From Guptibacillus spartinae (GTDB taxonomy: Bacteria; Bacillota; Bacilli; Bacillales; Guptibacillaceae), in the NCBI RefSeq assembly GCF_028610625.1, contig NZ_JAQQWU010000016.1, positions 1 to 64,000 on the forward strand: a stretch of 64,000 nucleotides of DNA. Reading direction: 5' to 3'. The position numbers and the translations under genes were made by a program. The notes under the pieces are model-generated. The model searched no databases, was not told where the DNA came from, and worked only from the letters and a program-made list of their open reading frames with translations. Positions 26,051 to 34,966 of the stretch are shown here, piece by piece. The stretch's first letter is position 1, and every line of letters starts with the position of its first letter.

Positions 26051-26161
26051 ATGGCCAAGGAGAAAAAGCGTGGTATGAAGAAAGAACTCTCTCAGGCAGT
26101 AGAACACGCCAATGCAACAAAACCTTCAACGAAACAAAGAAGTAAAAAGATCACAGAATAA
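26051..26161 (+). CDS. Small basic protein, 36 residues
   Basis: An open frame of 36 codons with a strong ribosome site (AAGGAGGGG, 4-9 nt upstream) and a terminator immediately after its stop. The product is lysine-rich and hydrophilic (AKEKKRGMKKELSQAVEHA ... KQRSKK), with no membrane segment. The size and composition recall minor small acid-soluble spore proteins, but I do not recognise a family. About 200 nt upstream hold no other gene. Confidence 0.55.
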   Translation: MAKEKKRGMKKELSQAVEHANATKPSTKQRSKKITE

Positions 26162-26190
26162 AACCGGGCATGCATTGCCCGGTTTTACTT
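26158..26190. terminator. Bidirectional terminator between the small protein gene and uvsE
   Basis: TAAAACCGGGCA / TGCCCGGTTTTA with a short loop; A-rich and T-rich sides serve both convergent genes. Confidence 0.85.
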
Positions 26191-27150
26191 TATTTTAAAT
26201 GTTGAAGCGTCAATGAGCTCAATATCATCCCGTTTCTTAATGTTTTCCATTAATTGAAATAAAGCTGCATCTTTTTGCTTTGCTTCAATCATACAATCGA
26301 TTTGCCCAGTACTTCCTTTTACACTATTTAAGAAGGAGAAAAACCAATCAACATCTACATAATCAGCATGACTTCGAAATTCTTGTTCACTTTTTGGTGA
26401 TGAAATGTGCATCTTCACAGGGAGTGGAGAGTTTCGCCACGTATCTACCACTCTCCCCCATTGCTCTTCCCACTCTTTCGTTTCATGACAAGCCAGATGG
26501 TGATGAAAGTCAAAAACCATCGGAACATTTAATTTTTCGCACAAATAAAGGGTGTCCAAAAGAGTAAATGTTGTATCATCATTCTCTAAAATAATGGTTT
26601 CTTGTATTTTCTGTGGGGTATACATCCAATTATGGATAAAGCGCTCAAGCGACAGTTCTTTGTCATCATAACCACCACCCACATGAAGAACACACCGATG
26701 AGTCGAATCGATCCCCATCCCTTCAAGAAGCCTGACGTGCAATGCGAGCATTTGAACAGAAGCTTGTAAAATTTCTTTTTTAGGAGAATTCAGTAACACA
26801 AAGTGATCAGGATGAAAATCAATTCTCATTTTTTCTTTTCTTGCAAAATCACCTAATTCTTTTAATTCATTCTTAATTGGTGTTAAATAGTCCCATCCTT
26901 CAAGTGCCTCATGGTTGGCAAGAGGAATTAAGCGTGAACTTAGTCGAAAGAAATGAATATCGTTCCCTTTGTTATGCTTTAAAAGTCTGAGGCAATTCTC
27001 CAGATTTGATTTAGCGATCCGTTCAAGCTTACGTATCGCTGCCTCTTTGTTTTTGATTTTCTGAAATTGAGCGTAAGTCATCGTCTGAGACGGAGAACTA
27101 TTTATAAGTTCTGTACTCATGGCAACATAGCCTAGTCGAATGATTGTCAT
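26185..27150 (-). CDS. uvsE: UV DNA damage endonuclease (UVDE)
   Basis: A 321-residue TIM-barrel UVDE. It begins MTIIRLGYVAMSTELINSSPSQTMT, the family opening, and has metal-site residues in RIDFHPDHFVLLN, LHVGGGYDDKE, IILENDD and VFDFHHHLACHE. It nicks DNA 5' to UV photoproducts and other lesions to start alternative excision repair. The ATG at 27150 follows AGAGGTGAG. Confidence 0.93.
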   Translation of the reverse strand: MTIIRLGYVAMSTELINSSPSQTMTYAQFQKIKNKEAAIRKLERIAKSNLENCLRLLKHNKGNDIHFFRLSSRLIPLANHEALEGWDYLTPIKNELKELGDFARKEKMRIDFHPDHFVLLNSPKKEILQASVQMLALHVRLLEGMGIDSTHRCVLHVGGGYDDKELSLERFIHNWMYTPQKIQETIILENDDTTFTLLDTLYLCEKLNVPMVFDFHHHLACHETKEWEEQWGRVVDTWRNSPLPVKMHISSPKSEQEFRSHADYVDVDWFFSFLNSVKGSTGQIDCMIEAKQKDAALFQLMENIKKRDDIELIDASTFKIK

Positions 27151-27298
27151 TTCGTTCTCACCTCTCAAAAATCTTTTTATTAGGCTGTCCATTTCCCTCT
27201 TTATCCATGAGAAATATCTACCGGTCGATTAGGCGTGAAAGCGTGGTACAATAGACGTAATACCTGGATGCGGGTAATAACGAAAAAGGGGTAATTGT

Positions 27299-28156
27299 AT
27301 GGCAACTCGAATCATTACTGACAGCAGTGTTGACTTCCCTGAAGAACTGCTAACTGAATTGAACGTGACGGTCGTTCCACTCAACCTTCTCTTTGGTGAT
27401 GAAGAATACAAAGCTGGAGTAGATCTTGATACACCTACGTTCTATCAGAAACTAAAAAAATCAAAAGAACTTCCTAAGTCTTCTGCCCCATCACCCCAGG
27501 ACTTTCTTACAAAATTTGAAGAAGCAAGTCCCGAAGACGATATTCTTGTTATAGCGCTTTCTGGAGCACTTAGTAGTACGTATGATAACGCTGTTCTGGC
27601 TAAAAGAATGTTTCATGAGGAACATCCTAATCGCAAAATAGAAGTGATTAACTCTAAAACAGCTTCATCCGGACTTGGGATTATTGTTTATCATGCCGCA
27701 GAAATGGCGCGAGATGGGGAGAGCTTTGATTCTATAGTCGAACAAGCAAATGAATATACAGAAGATACCCTGACAATGTTTTTACTAGACACCCTTGAGA
27801 ACGTTATCAAGGGAGGACGCCTTGATCGTGTAAGAGGAACGATTGCTTCTGCTCTAAATATTAAGCTACTTATGAAAGCAAGTGATGACGATGGATCGCT
27901 TGAAGTACTTGATAAAATTCGTGGTAATAAACGAGCCGTTCGTCAATTTATTCAGAAAATCGGTGAATACGGGCATAACCTGGAAGATAAAGTAATTGCA
28001 GTTGCTCATAGTAACTGCGAAGACAAAGCAAGGGCACTGATTGAGCAAATTCAAGAGCGTTATCCATTTAAACAAGTGATCCTGTCAACCATGGGGCCAC
28101 TTATTGGAACCTACGCGGGAGAAGGTGGACTTCTCGTCGCCTTTAAGAAAAACTGA
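27299..28156 (+). CDS. DegV family fatty-acid-binding protein
   Basis: A 285-residue DegV protein. Family marks are TDSSVDFPEEL at the N-terminus, SGALSSTYDNA, the SKTASSGLG block and GPLIGTYAGEGGL at the end. Related proteins (FakB) bind a fatty acid and present it to the kinase FakA. AAGGGG precedes the ATG. A TACAAT -10-like hexamer lies near 27247. Confidence 0.92.
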   Translation: MATRIITDSSVDFPEELLTELNVTVVPLNLLFGDEEYKAGVDLDTPTFYQKLKKSKELPKSSAPSPQDFLTKFEEASPEDDILVIALSGALSSTYDNAVLAKRMFHEEHPNRKIEVINSKTASSGLGIIVYHAAEMARDGESFDSIVEQANEYTEDTLTMFLLDTLENVIKGGRLDRVRGTIASALNIKLLMKASDDDGSLEVLDKIRGNKRAVRQFIQKIGEYGHNLEDKVIAVAHSNCEDKARALIEQIQERYPFKQVILSTMGPLIGTYAGEGGLLVAFKKN

Positions 28157-28170
28157 AAAGCACGTTTAGA

Positions 28171-28196
28171 AAGAGCGCCGAGGCGCTCTTTTTTTA
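28171..28196 (+). terminator. Terminator of the degV gene
   Basis: AAGAGCGCC / GGCGCTCTT hairpin followed by seven T residues, 15 nt after the stop. Confidence 0.88.
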
Positions 28197-28230
28197 ATAT
28201 GTATCCACATTCCTCATAAAAAAATAAATA

Positions 28231-28269
28231 AAAAAGCGCTTTCTTTACAGGAAATGAATGACCATTCAT
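28231..28269 (+). promoter_or_regulatory. Regulatory region of the dienoyl-CoA reductase gene: cre-like site and TetR-type palindrome
   Basis: AAAGCGCTTTC (28233-28243) matches the core of a catabolite-responsive element. ATGAATGACCATTCAT (28254-28269) is a perfect 7-bp inverted repeat with a 2-nt gap and resembles FadR/TetR-type operators (TGAATGA half-sites) of fatty acid degradation genes. Both lie upstream of the ATG at 28309. Neither assignment is proven. Confidence 0.45.
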
Positions 28270-28308
28270 CGAAATGTGTTCAAAACGAAGAAGTGTGGTG
28301 AATGGTAA

Positions 28309-30252
28309 ATGAAATGGGAAAAATTATTTGAACCTATTCAATTAAGACGATTAACGCTACCAAATCGAGTCATGATGGGGTCCATGCACCTTGGCATGGA
28401 AGGAAGTAAGGAACATGAGGACGCTCTCATCTCTTTCTATACTGAACGGTCAGGAGAGAATGGACCAGGTCTCATCGTAACGGGTGGAATTTCCGTTTCT
28501 CCCGAAGGTGATGGAGGGCACCATTTTTTAGGATTCTACCGGGAAGATGATCTTCGAGTGATGAGACGATTAACAGATAGCGTGCACGTGGCAAACGGAC
28601 GCATTGCTGCACAACTTTTTCATGCTGGTCGATATGCCTATTCACAAATGAATGGTGTACCATCCGTCGCCCCCTCTCCTATACAATCGCCTATACACAG
28701 AGAAGTTCCTGAAGAATTAACTGAAATGGATATCCTTAATTTGCTTGAATCCTATGCAGAAGCAGGAAGAAAAGCAAAAGCTGTTGGCTTTGACGCTGTA
28801 GAAATCATGGGTTCTGAAGGGTACTTAATTAATCAATTCCTCTCACCAAGAACGAATAAACGATCAGATAAATGGGGGGGCAATTTTGAGAATCGTACTC
28901 GCTTTGCAACCGAAGTCCTGAAATCTGTTCGAGCAGCGGTTGGCGACGATTATCCCATTATTTTTCGGATGTCTGGGCTCGATTTAGTTCCTGATTCGTC
29001 AACACCAGAAGAAACGATTCAACTGGCAAAGAAGTTAGAAGAGCATGAAGCGGATATTTTAAACATCGGAATTGGTTGGCATGAATCTACTGTTCCGACA
29101 ATTTCAATGATGGTCCCGCGTGCTGGTTTCATTGAACCGGCTCTCAAAATTAAAGAAGCCGTTACGATCCCGGTCATTGGCAGCAACCGCATTAATGATC
29201 CGCTTCTAGCAGAAGAATTGCTTTATAAGCTCGATATGGTTTCGATGGCTAGACCTTTCCTTGCTGACCCTTTTCTATTAGCAAAAGCGAAAAGCCAGGC
29301 GCTGGATCAAATTAATACGTGTATTGCCTGTAACCAGGCGTGTCTTGACCATGCTTTTGAAGGGAAAGCCGTCTCCTGTCTTGTAAATCCTCGTGCTGGA
29401 AGAGAGCATAAATGGACAATCAGAAAAGCAGACAAGAAAAAAACAGTTGTCGTAATTGGGGGCGGAGTGGCTGGAATGGAAGCAGCGAGAGCTCACGCTG
29501 AGCTGGGCCATACCGTTACGCTTTACGAAGCGAACGCAGCGATTGGCGGTCAGTTTAATCTTGCGAGAAAAATTCCAATAAAGAAAGAATTCGATGAGAC
29601 CATCCGATACTATACAACTGAACTAAACCGATTAGGCGTTCAAATTAACGTTAACCACAAACCGAATGCTGATGAATTGCTCGCCCATTCGCCTGATCTT
29701 GTTGTTCTTGCCACAGGAGTTGTTCCAAGACAGCCTGTTATCTCAGGTATTCAGCACGCCATTCCGTATCCTGAAATTCTTTCTGGGAACCGAGAAGTTG
29801 GAAAGAAAGTCATTATTATTGGTGCAGGTGGAATTGGGTGCGATGTCTCCCACTTCCTGATTGAAAAAGGAATTCACGACATCCTTCTTCTTAGACGTAA
29901 CGGAAAGATGGGTGAAGGACTTGGTAAAACGACAAAATGGGCGATGCTGCAAGACTTGAAGCAAAATGGTGTTACGTTTAGAACCAATCTTTCATACGAG
30001 GAAATCACTACAGAAGGAATAACCATTACAAATAGTGAGACGGGTGAGCACGAATTCCTTCAAGCAGACACTGTCATCCTTGCTGCTGGTCAGGAATCGA
30101 ATATCCCTGAGGAGTACGAGAAACTATCAAAGAAAGGAATCGATATAGCCGTGATCGGAGGGGCTCGACTTGCTGGTGAGCTTGATGCCAAGCGAGCAAT
30201 CTATGAAGGAGCGAAAATTGCTTTTGAACCCGAGACAATTTCCATTAAGTAA
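28309..30252 (+). CDS. NADH:flavin oxidoreductase / 2,4-dienoyl-CoA reductase (FadH-like)
   Basis: A 647-residue three-part flavoprotein: an N-terminal Old-Yellow-Enzyme TIM barrel (LFEPIQLRRLTLPNRVMMGSMH, GYLINQFLSPRTNKRSD), an iron-sulfur Cys cluster (CIACNQACLDH...CLVNP, about 345-365), and FAD/NAD Rossmann domains (VVVIGGGVAGMEAARA, VIIIGAGGIGCDVS). This layout fits 2,4-dienoyl-CoA reductase, which removes double bonds during unsaturated fatty acid breakdown. Related enzymes act on other substrates, so the exact reaction is inferred. It is a single gene with its own terminator. Confidence 0.88.
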   Translation: MKWEKLFEPIQLRRLTLPNRVMMGSMHLGMEGSKEHEDALISFYTERSGENGPGLIVTGGISVSPEGDGGHHFLGFYREDDLRVMRRLTDSVHVANGRIAAQLFHAGRYAYSQMNGVPSVAPSPIQSPIHREVPEELTEMDILNLLESYAEAGRKAKAVGFDAVEIMGSEGYLINQFLSPRTNKRSDKWGGNFENRTRFATEVLKSVRAAVGDDYPIIFRMSGLDLVPDSSTPEETIQLAKKLEEHEADILNIGIGWHESTVPTISMMVPRAGFIEPALKIKEAVTIPVIGSNRINDPLLAEELLYKLDMVSMARPFLADPFLLAKAKSQALDQINTCIACNQACLDHAFEGKAVSCLVNPRAGREHKWTIRKADKKKTVVVIGGGVAGMEAARAHAELGHTVTLYEANAAIGGQFNLARKIPIKKEFDETIRYYTTELNRLGVQINVNHKPNADELLAHSPDLVVLATGVVPRQPVISGIQHAIPYPEILSGNREVGKKVIIIGAGGIGCDVSHFLIEKGIHDILLLRRNGKMGEGLGKTTKWAMLQDLKQNGVTFRTNLSYEEITTEGITITNSETGEHEFLQADTVILAAGQESNIPEEYEKLSKKGIDIAVIGGARLAGELDAKRAIYEGAKIAFEPETISIK

Positions 30253-30270
30253 CGACTATGACCGAAACAG

Positions 30271-30296
30271 AAAAAGGTGCCCACGGCACCTTTTCC
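30271..30296. terminator. Terminator between the dienoyl reductase gene and a nucleotidyltransferase gene
   Basis: AAAAGGTGCC-CAC-GGCACCTTTT, a perfect hairpin usable in both directions between convergent genes. Confidence 0.85.
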
Positions 30297-30304
30297 TGCT
30301 TCCT

Positions 30305-31060
30305 TTATTTTAACTCAATCATTCGCTTTAAAAACGAGCTACTATAAGTTGTTCCATCAAGCTGATCAAGTATCCAGGCTTCCTCTTCTTTAAGCCAATC
30401 TCGTATGTAGCGTACTGCTTTTTCATGATCGTCAATTGTGATGTGTTGATAAATATCATTCGTTTTCTTAACATTCTTTTCTTCAAGTGTTCTATGTAAT
30501 GTTTTTAACCCAAGTTGCGCTCGCTCCGGATGATAATGGTGGAGCAATACTCTGGAATAATGCGCCATCACTTGATGCAACAGATGCACCGACCAAATGT
30601 CATTCCCTCTTCTTCTGGACTTTTCATATTGAAATAAGAAAAATGCCGTATCATCCACATGATCAATAAAATCTTGTTTTGATAAGGTTAACTGTTCGTT
30701 AAAATGACGTAGACATCGATGAGGATCGTAAAGCACTCTGCAAAAATCTTTCTCAATTAACGATTCAGCTGTCACTGTAAACAAATCAAGGTGCAACAAA
30801 TCCTCATACACGGCAATCACTTGTGGCGCAATAATAAAGATTTCATCATAGAACAGAAGTTTCCCATAAACTTCTAAATACTCTTTTCGCTTCTTTAGGA
30901 AAGCCTCCATGTCTTCCTCATTAATGAGACAATAGAGATCCACATCTGAATTCTCATCATGCTCGTTCCTGCCCATCGACCCTTTAAGAAAAATGGCTTT
31001 AACGAGGGAATCCTCTTTTAGGTGATTTGTTAGAACGCTTACCGCTTCTTCCTGTTTCAA
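30305..31060 (-). CDS. Nucleotidyltransferase-fold protein with helical C-terminal domain
   Basis: A 251-residue protein with an N-terminal polymerase-beta-like nucleotidyltransferase fold: GSMGRNEHDENSDVDLYCL has the GS-x10-DxD signature. The C-terminal half is helical, as in KNTase-type or DUF4111-type proteins. The substrate is unknown; antibiotic adenylylation is possible but not supported. The start is TTG at 31060 after GGGGAG. It follows csaA. Confidence 0.72.
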   Translation of the reverse strand: MKQEEAVSVLTNHLKEDSLVKAIFLKGSMGRNEHDENSDVDLYCLINEEDMEAFLKKRKEYLEVYGKLLFYDEIFIIAPQVIAVYEDLLHLDLFTVTAESLIEKDFCRVLYDPHRCLRHFNEQLTLSKQDFIDHVDDTAFFLFQYEKSRRRGNDIWSVHLLHQVMAHYSRVLLHHYHPERAQLGLKTLHRTLEEKNVKKTNDIYQHITIDDHEKAVRYIRDWLKEEEAWILDQLDGTTYSSSFLKRMIELK

Positions 31061-31149
31061 CTCCCCAACCCCAATCCATCATCAAAATCATTCATACCCC
31101 TAGCGGAAAGGCGAATAAATGAAGAAAAAAGAGTGACAGAGCACCCTTT

Positions 31150-31479
31150 TCATCCTAGCTTATCGCCATTCTTTACTTTTTGATCAGGCTGTATTAAAAC
31201 CACACCGTCATCCCCGTAAACACCTAGCACAAGTACTTCTGACATGAAATCAGCAATTTGTCTAGGCGGAAAGTTTACGACAGCCATCACTTGTTTACCG
31301 ACTAAATCCTCAGCCTGGTAAAGATCTTTGATTTGGGCACTGGACTTCTTTATCCCGATTTCCTCACCCAGATCAACTTTTAATTGATAAGCAGGCTTCT
31401 TTGCTTTTTTAAAATCGTTGACTTCAATCACTTCACCTACTCGAATATCAAGCTTCATAAAATCATCCAACGTTGCCAT
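31150..31479 (-). CDS. csaA: CsaA, tRNA-binding-domain chaperone-like protein
   Basis: A 109-residue single OB-fold tRNA-binding domain, matching CsaA: MATLDDFMKLDIRVGEVIEV at the start and VNFPPRQIADFMSEVLVLG plus GDDGVVLIQPDQKVKNGDKLG at the end. B. subtilis CsaA is linked to protein secretion with SecA, and the fold binds tRNA. The ATG at 31479 follows AGGGTGG. It lies between two nucleotidyltransferase genes read in the same direction. Confidence 0.92.
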   Translation of the reverse strand: MATLDDFMKLDIRVGEVIEVNDFKKAKKPAYQLKVDLGEEIGIKKSSAQIKDLYQAEDLVGKQVMAVVNFPPRQIADFMSEVLVLGVYGDDGVVLIQPDQKVKNGDKLG

Positions 31480-31524
31480 TCTGTCCACCCTGCCTTTTAC
31501 TTCTTTAAGAGAATTTGTCTACAC

Positions 31525-32193
31525 TTAATCAGATTCTCGTTCTATGAGCGAATTCCTGCTTAAGCGGTTTTGAACAAATCGTTTAACTGCAAGATGAATT
31601 TCATCTTCCGTTCGGGGGTTATGGCCAAATAAGTAAGAAGAATAAAGCTCTACAAGAAAGCGATCGGTCTCCTCGAATTGAATCGAATAGAGTTCTGAGA
31701 GGGTAAGCGGATATTGAGAAGTGGCAAAAAAACGTTCGATGCGAAGTATGTACATAAGATCATTTAGTAGTTCATAATGATTGATTGGTGAAACAAATTG
31801 GTTTAATTGACTATCAATCGACCGCAACAGGGTCATCACCCCACTCTTTATCACATTTCTTGATGGAAGAACAAATGGCGACTCTCCATAGATTTTTAAT
31901 TGTTCAAAGCAAGGGGCTACATATTCTCTTGATCCGTCCGGCACCTCATTAAAATCTCTTAAACATACCTGCCTCACATCCAGCGATATCCCTGTAAATT
32001 CAGGTAGAGAAGACGATTTAATATGGGCTTCATTATAAAAACACCAAATATCTAAATCAGAATGCGGACCTGCTTCTCCCCTTGCAAAGCTTCCTGTGAT
32101 CACGACGCCTTTTAGAAATGGGTTCTTCAATCGATCAACAAGACGTTTGGCGTATTTTTCAATCATTAGTGGAGTGATTAGGGCGTGTCGCAT
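31525..32193 (-). CDS. Nucleotidyltransferase-fold protein
   Basis: A 222-residue protein with the signature GSFARGEAGPHSDLDIWCFY of polymerase-beta-like nucleotidyltransferases (GS ... DxD) near residue 35, then a helical region. It differs from the 30.3 kb gene in sequence but has a similar layout. Substrate unknown. It is the first of three genes read leftward with csaA. Confidence 0.7.
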   Translation of the reverse strand: MRHALITPLMIEKYAKRLVDRLKNPFLKGVVITGSFARGEAGPHSDLDIWCFYNEAHIKSSSLPEFTGISLDVRQVCLRDFNEVPDGSREYVAPCFEQLKIYGESPFVLPSRNVIKSGVMTLLRSIDSQLNQFVSPINHYELLNDLMYILRIERFFATSQYPLTLSELYSIQFEETDRFLVELYSSYLFGHNPRTEDEIHLAVKRFVQNRLSRNSLIERESD

Positions 32194-32265
32194 CTCATTT
32201 TCTCCTTTTCACCGAGAGCCTGCATGCACTAAGCCGGTCGGTATAATTAAATGTTGTTCCTTAAT

Positions 32266-32970
32266 CTAGTGGTTTTCAACGCGTTTCCCTATTAAAAAGT
32301 GATAAACCGCATCAATGACCTCATCACGATCTTCTCCATGGCAAATCAAATGTTTGGAATTCTCCATTAACCTAATCTGTTTCTCATTTGAACGAATAAG
32401 TTCATAGATTCTATCCGCCGTTTTGTATGGCACCATCCCATCAAGCTTACCTTGAAGAATGATCGTAGGTGTTAACACATTTTCAAACGAAGGCTTAAGA
32501 TGTTGCACTAGTTTACGAAATTCTAATGAAGCAACAAAAGGTGTCCTTTTCACCTTATGACTATAGCGAATAAACAATTCATTTCTACGAAGCCTTCCCC
32601 TACAAAGGTCGGTTACCATCCCTCCAATATCTTTCAACATTTGGATCGGATGAATATAATGAATGGCTGCGCTTAATAAAACTAACTTATCTACTTGATA
32701 TTTTGTTGCTAAATAACCAGCGAGAACGCCTCCCATCGAAAAGCCTATAAGGTAAACGGTATCGCACTGGTCTAGTAAGTGTTGAAGATGGGCTTCAGCT
32801 GTGTCAATCCATTGCTGAAAAGTAATACCGCGAAGCGAATCGTGCTCTCCATGCCCTGGAAGGGTTGGAGACGAAACGATCCAATTTGTATAGTGGCGAA
32901 AATAATTGGCTAGTGGTTCAACTTCATATGGTGCCCCTGTAAAACCATGTATGAGCAAACAACCGATCAT
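32266..32970 (-). CDS. Alpha/beta hydrolase, carboxylesterase (Est30/YvaK-like)
   Basis: A 234-residue serine hydrolase. The opening CLLIHGFTGAPYEVEPLANYF, nucleophile elbow GFSMGGVLAG (Ser about 92), acid in ILQGKLDGMVPY and catalytic His in ENSKHLICH match thermostable carboxylesterases of Bacillus. The physiological substrate is unknown. Confidence 0.88.
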   Translation of the reverse strand: MIGCLLIHGFTGAPYEVEPLANYFRHYTNWIVSSPTLPGHGEHDSLRGITFQQWIDTAEAHLQHLLDQCDTVYLIGFSMGGVLAGYLATKYQVDKLVLLSAAIHYIHPIQMLKDIGGMVTDLCRGRLRRNELFIRYSHKVKRTPFVASLEFRKLVQHLKPSFENVLTPTIILQGKLDGMVPYKTADRIYELIRSNEKQIRLMENSKHLICHGEDRDEVIDAVYHFLIGKRVENH

Positions 32971-33065
32971 GCTCGTTCCCTCACCTTTCCTCCTGAAGTT
33001 TATTTTTATAATACCACCAGGAGAAAAAAGTTAACCGCTTAATACCCTCTTTTAAGACGGATGGC

Positions 33066-33623
33066 TTATTGCTTTGACGCATTCGATCCTTTGCCAAAAT
33101 GAATCGTTAAAGCTGGACTCTGGTCTTCTTCTCGAAGTGACGTTGAACAATTTGGACAAATGACAGCTTTAGAAGGAATTGGTGTACAGCAATAGGGACA
33201 TTCCTTTCGAGTCATCGAATTGATAGGATCCTGTCCAGGTTTACGCCATCTATTTAATTGTCGAACAACAAGAAACACAGAAAAGAAGATAATCAAAAAT
33301 CGAATCGAAGTTGTAAGAAATACACCATAATTAATTGTAGCTGCTCCTGCTTCTTTCGCATCGGATAGAGAGGGATAATAGTGACCATTTAAACTAATAT
33401 ATAAATCTGCGAAATTGATTTGCGCTAGTAAAAGACCGACTGGTGGCAAAATAATATCCGAAACAAGTGATTCGATAAACCGACTAAATGCTGCCCCAAG
33501 CACAATCCCTATCCCCATATCAGCCGCATTCCCTCTAATAGCAAAATGACGAAATTCATTTAATAGACCGACGACAACCCACTCCTTTAACCTCGCTCTA
33601 CACAATATGTATGCATTTTGCAT
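33066..33623 (-). CDS. mscL: Large-conductance mechanosensitive channel MscL with C-terminal zinc ribbon
   Basis: A protein of up to 185 residues. The MscL core is clear: NEFRHFAIRGNAADMGIGIVLGAAFSRFIESLVSDIILPP for TM1 and the periplasmic loop, with TM2 near FLTTSIRFLIIFFSVFLVV. After TM2 the usual charged helix is replaced by a zinc ribbon (CPYCCTPIPSKAVICPNC). The channel opens on membrane tension to release solutes. The start is doubtful: AAAGGAG lies inside the frame, but only GTT/GTC codons follow at the right distance, so the upstream ATG is reported although it lacks a ribosome site. Confidence 0.85.
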   Translation of the reverse strand: MQNAYILCRARLKEWVVVGLLNEFRHFAIRGNAADMGIGIVLGAAFSRFIESLVSDIILPPVGLLLAQINFADLYISLNGHYYPSLSDAKEAGAATINYGVFLTTSIRFLIIFFSVFLVVRQLNRWRKPGQDPINSMTRKECPYCCTPIPSKAVICPNCSTSLREEDQSPALTIHFGKGSNASKQ

Positions 33624-33695
33624 ACAAGCTATGAATTTTTTTAATGGTTGTAATTTTTTTATAATTTTTTATAAAAGCGTCTTAAGGCTGATAGA

Positions 33696-33704
33696 TGCTA
33701 TAAT
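33696..33704 (+). promoter_or_regulatory. Extended -10 promoter element of the DUF819 gene
   Basis: TGCTATAAT is a perfect extended -10, about 43 nt before the ATG at 33747. No good -35 is visible, as is common with extended -10 promoters. Confidence 0.5.
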
Positions 33705-33746
33705 AATAATTTGCGACTATAGTCTAACATCAAGGAGTGAACAATC

Positions 33747-34961
33747 ATGACATTTGCACTAGCCTGGTCAAAGGCTAATCCCTTAATTGAGGATCCGATG
33801 GCTGTCTTTGTCTATTTAACGGTTGTCGTTGGACTCATCTTTATGCTTGGCGAATCAAAGAACAACGTCTTGCAAAAGATTTTTCATTACGCACCTCCGT
33901 TAATTTGGACATACTTTATTCCAATGCTATCAACGACCTTTGCTATTATTCCTCAAGAGTCGAGTTTATATGGATTTGTATCCACCTATATTCTTCCTGT
34001 CGGATTATTACTGTTACTGTTATCTGCTAACGTTCCAGCTACGCTCCGATTAGGACCTAAAGCGTTACTTATGTTCCTTGCTGGTACAATTGGTGTTATT
34101 ATCGGTGGACCGATTGCACTTGCTATTTTCCAACCATGGTTACCAGCCGATGCCTGGACGGGAGTTGCGGCGCTTGCAGGAAGCTGGATTGGTGGATCTG
34201 CGAACATGGCTGCCATGATCGAAGCAGTAAAAACACCGAAAGAAATCCTCTCCCCTATTATTGTTGTTGATACAGTAGTTGGTTATAGCTGGATGGGGAT
34301 TATGATTTTCCTAGCAGGGTTCCAGCATAAATTCAATAAATGGAACAAAGCGGATGATTCTGTCATCCAAAGCGTAAATAAAGAAATGAATGATATTCAA
34401 CGTAAGAACGAACGCCCTATTCAAGTTCCGCAGCTACTAGGTCTACTTGGACTTGCCTTTGGTGTTTCTTATATCGTATTAAAAATTTCAGAGAACCTTC
34501 CGCAGTCCGCCGTTCTTTCGACAACCACGTGGACGGTTATGATTATTTCAGCTATCGGTATTGCCTTCTCTTTCACCCCGGTTAAAAAGTTAGAGGGGTA
34601 TGGCGCTAGTAAAGTCGGTTATACCGCCATTTATCTTTTACTTGCAACAATAGGGGCAAGAGCTGACCTTGCTTATGTAGTTGATTCACCTCAATACGTA
34701 CTGATGGGGATTGTGTGGCTCAGTATTCATATACTTGTTATTTTCATTGCAGCTCGATTGCTACGTGCCCCGCTGTTCTTCGTAGCAGTAGGTTCACAAG
34801 GAAACATCGGTGGGACGAGCTCAGCTCCGATTGTTGCCTCTGTCTTTCAGCCTTCACTTGCTCCAGTTGGACTTTTGATGGGGATTGTAGGTAACGTTGT
34901 GGGTAGCTACGCAGCTGTTCTTTGTGCCCAATTGGCAAAAATGGTTGCCACGATGTTTTAG
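33747..34961 (+). CDS. DUF819 family membrane protein (YjcL-like)
   Basis: A 404-residue protein with about ten transmembrane segments. The DUF819 blocks are recognisable: WIGGSANMAAMIEAVKTPKEI, VVDTVVGYSWMGIMIFL and GSQGNIGGTSSAPIVASVFQPSLAPVGLLMGIVGNVVGSYAA. B. subtilis YjcL is the nearest relative I recall. The family is a predicted transporter of unknown substrate. AAGGAGTG precedes the ATG. Confidence 0.88.
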   Translation: MTFALAWSKANPLIEDPMAVFVYLTVVVGLIFMLGESKNNVLQKIFHYAPPLIWTYFIPMLSTTFAIIPQESSLYGFVSTYILPVGLLLLLLSANVPATLRLGPKALLMFLAGTIGVIIGGPIALAIFQPWLPADAWTGVAALAGSWIGGSANMAAMIEAVKTPKEILSPIIVVDTVVGYSWMGIMIFLAGFQHKFNKWNKADDSVIQSVNKEMNDIQRKNERPIQVPQLLGLLGLAFGVSYIVLKISENLPQSAVLSTTTWTVMIISAIGIAFSFTPVKKLEGYGASKVGYTAIYLLLATIGARADLAYVVDSPQYVLMGIVWLSIHILVIFIAARLLRAPLFFVAVGSQGNIGGTSSAPIVASVFQPSLAPVGLLMGIVGNVVGSYAAVLCAQLAKMVATMF

Positions 34962-34966
34962 CTTCT

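Noticed and set aside
30305-32193. Aminoglycoside resistance genes
   Set aside because: Only the generic GS...DxD nucleotidyltransferase signature is present; no resistance-family-specific motif was recognised.
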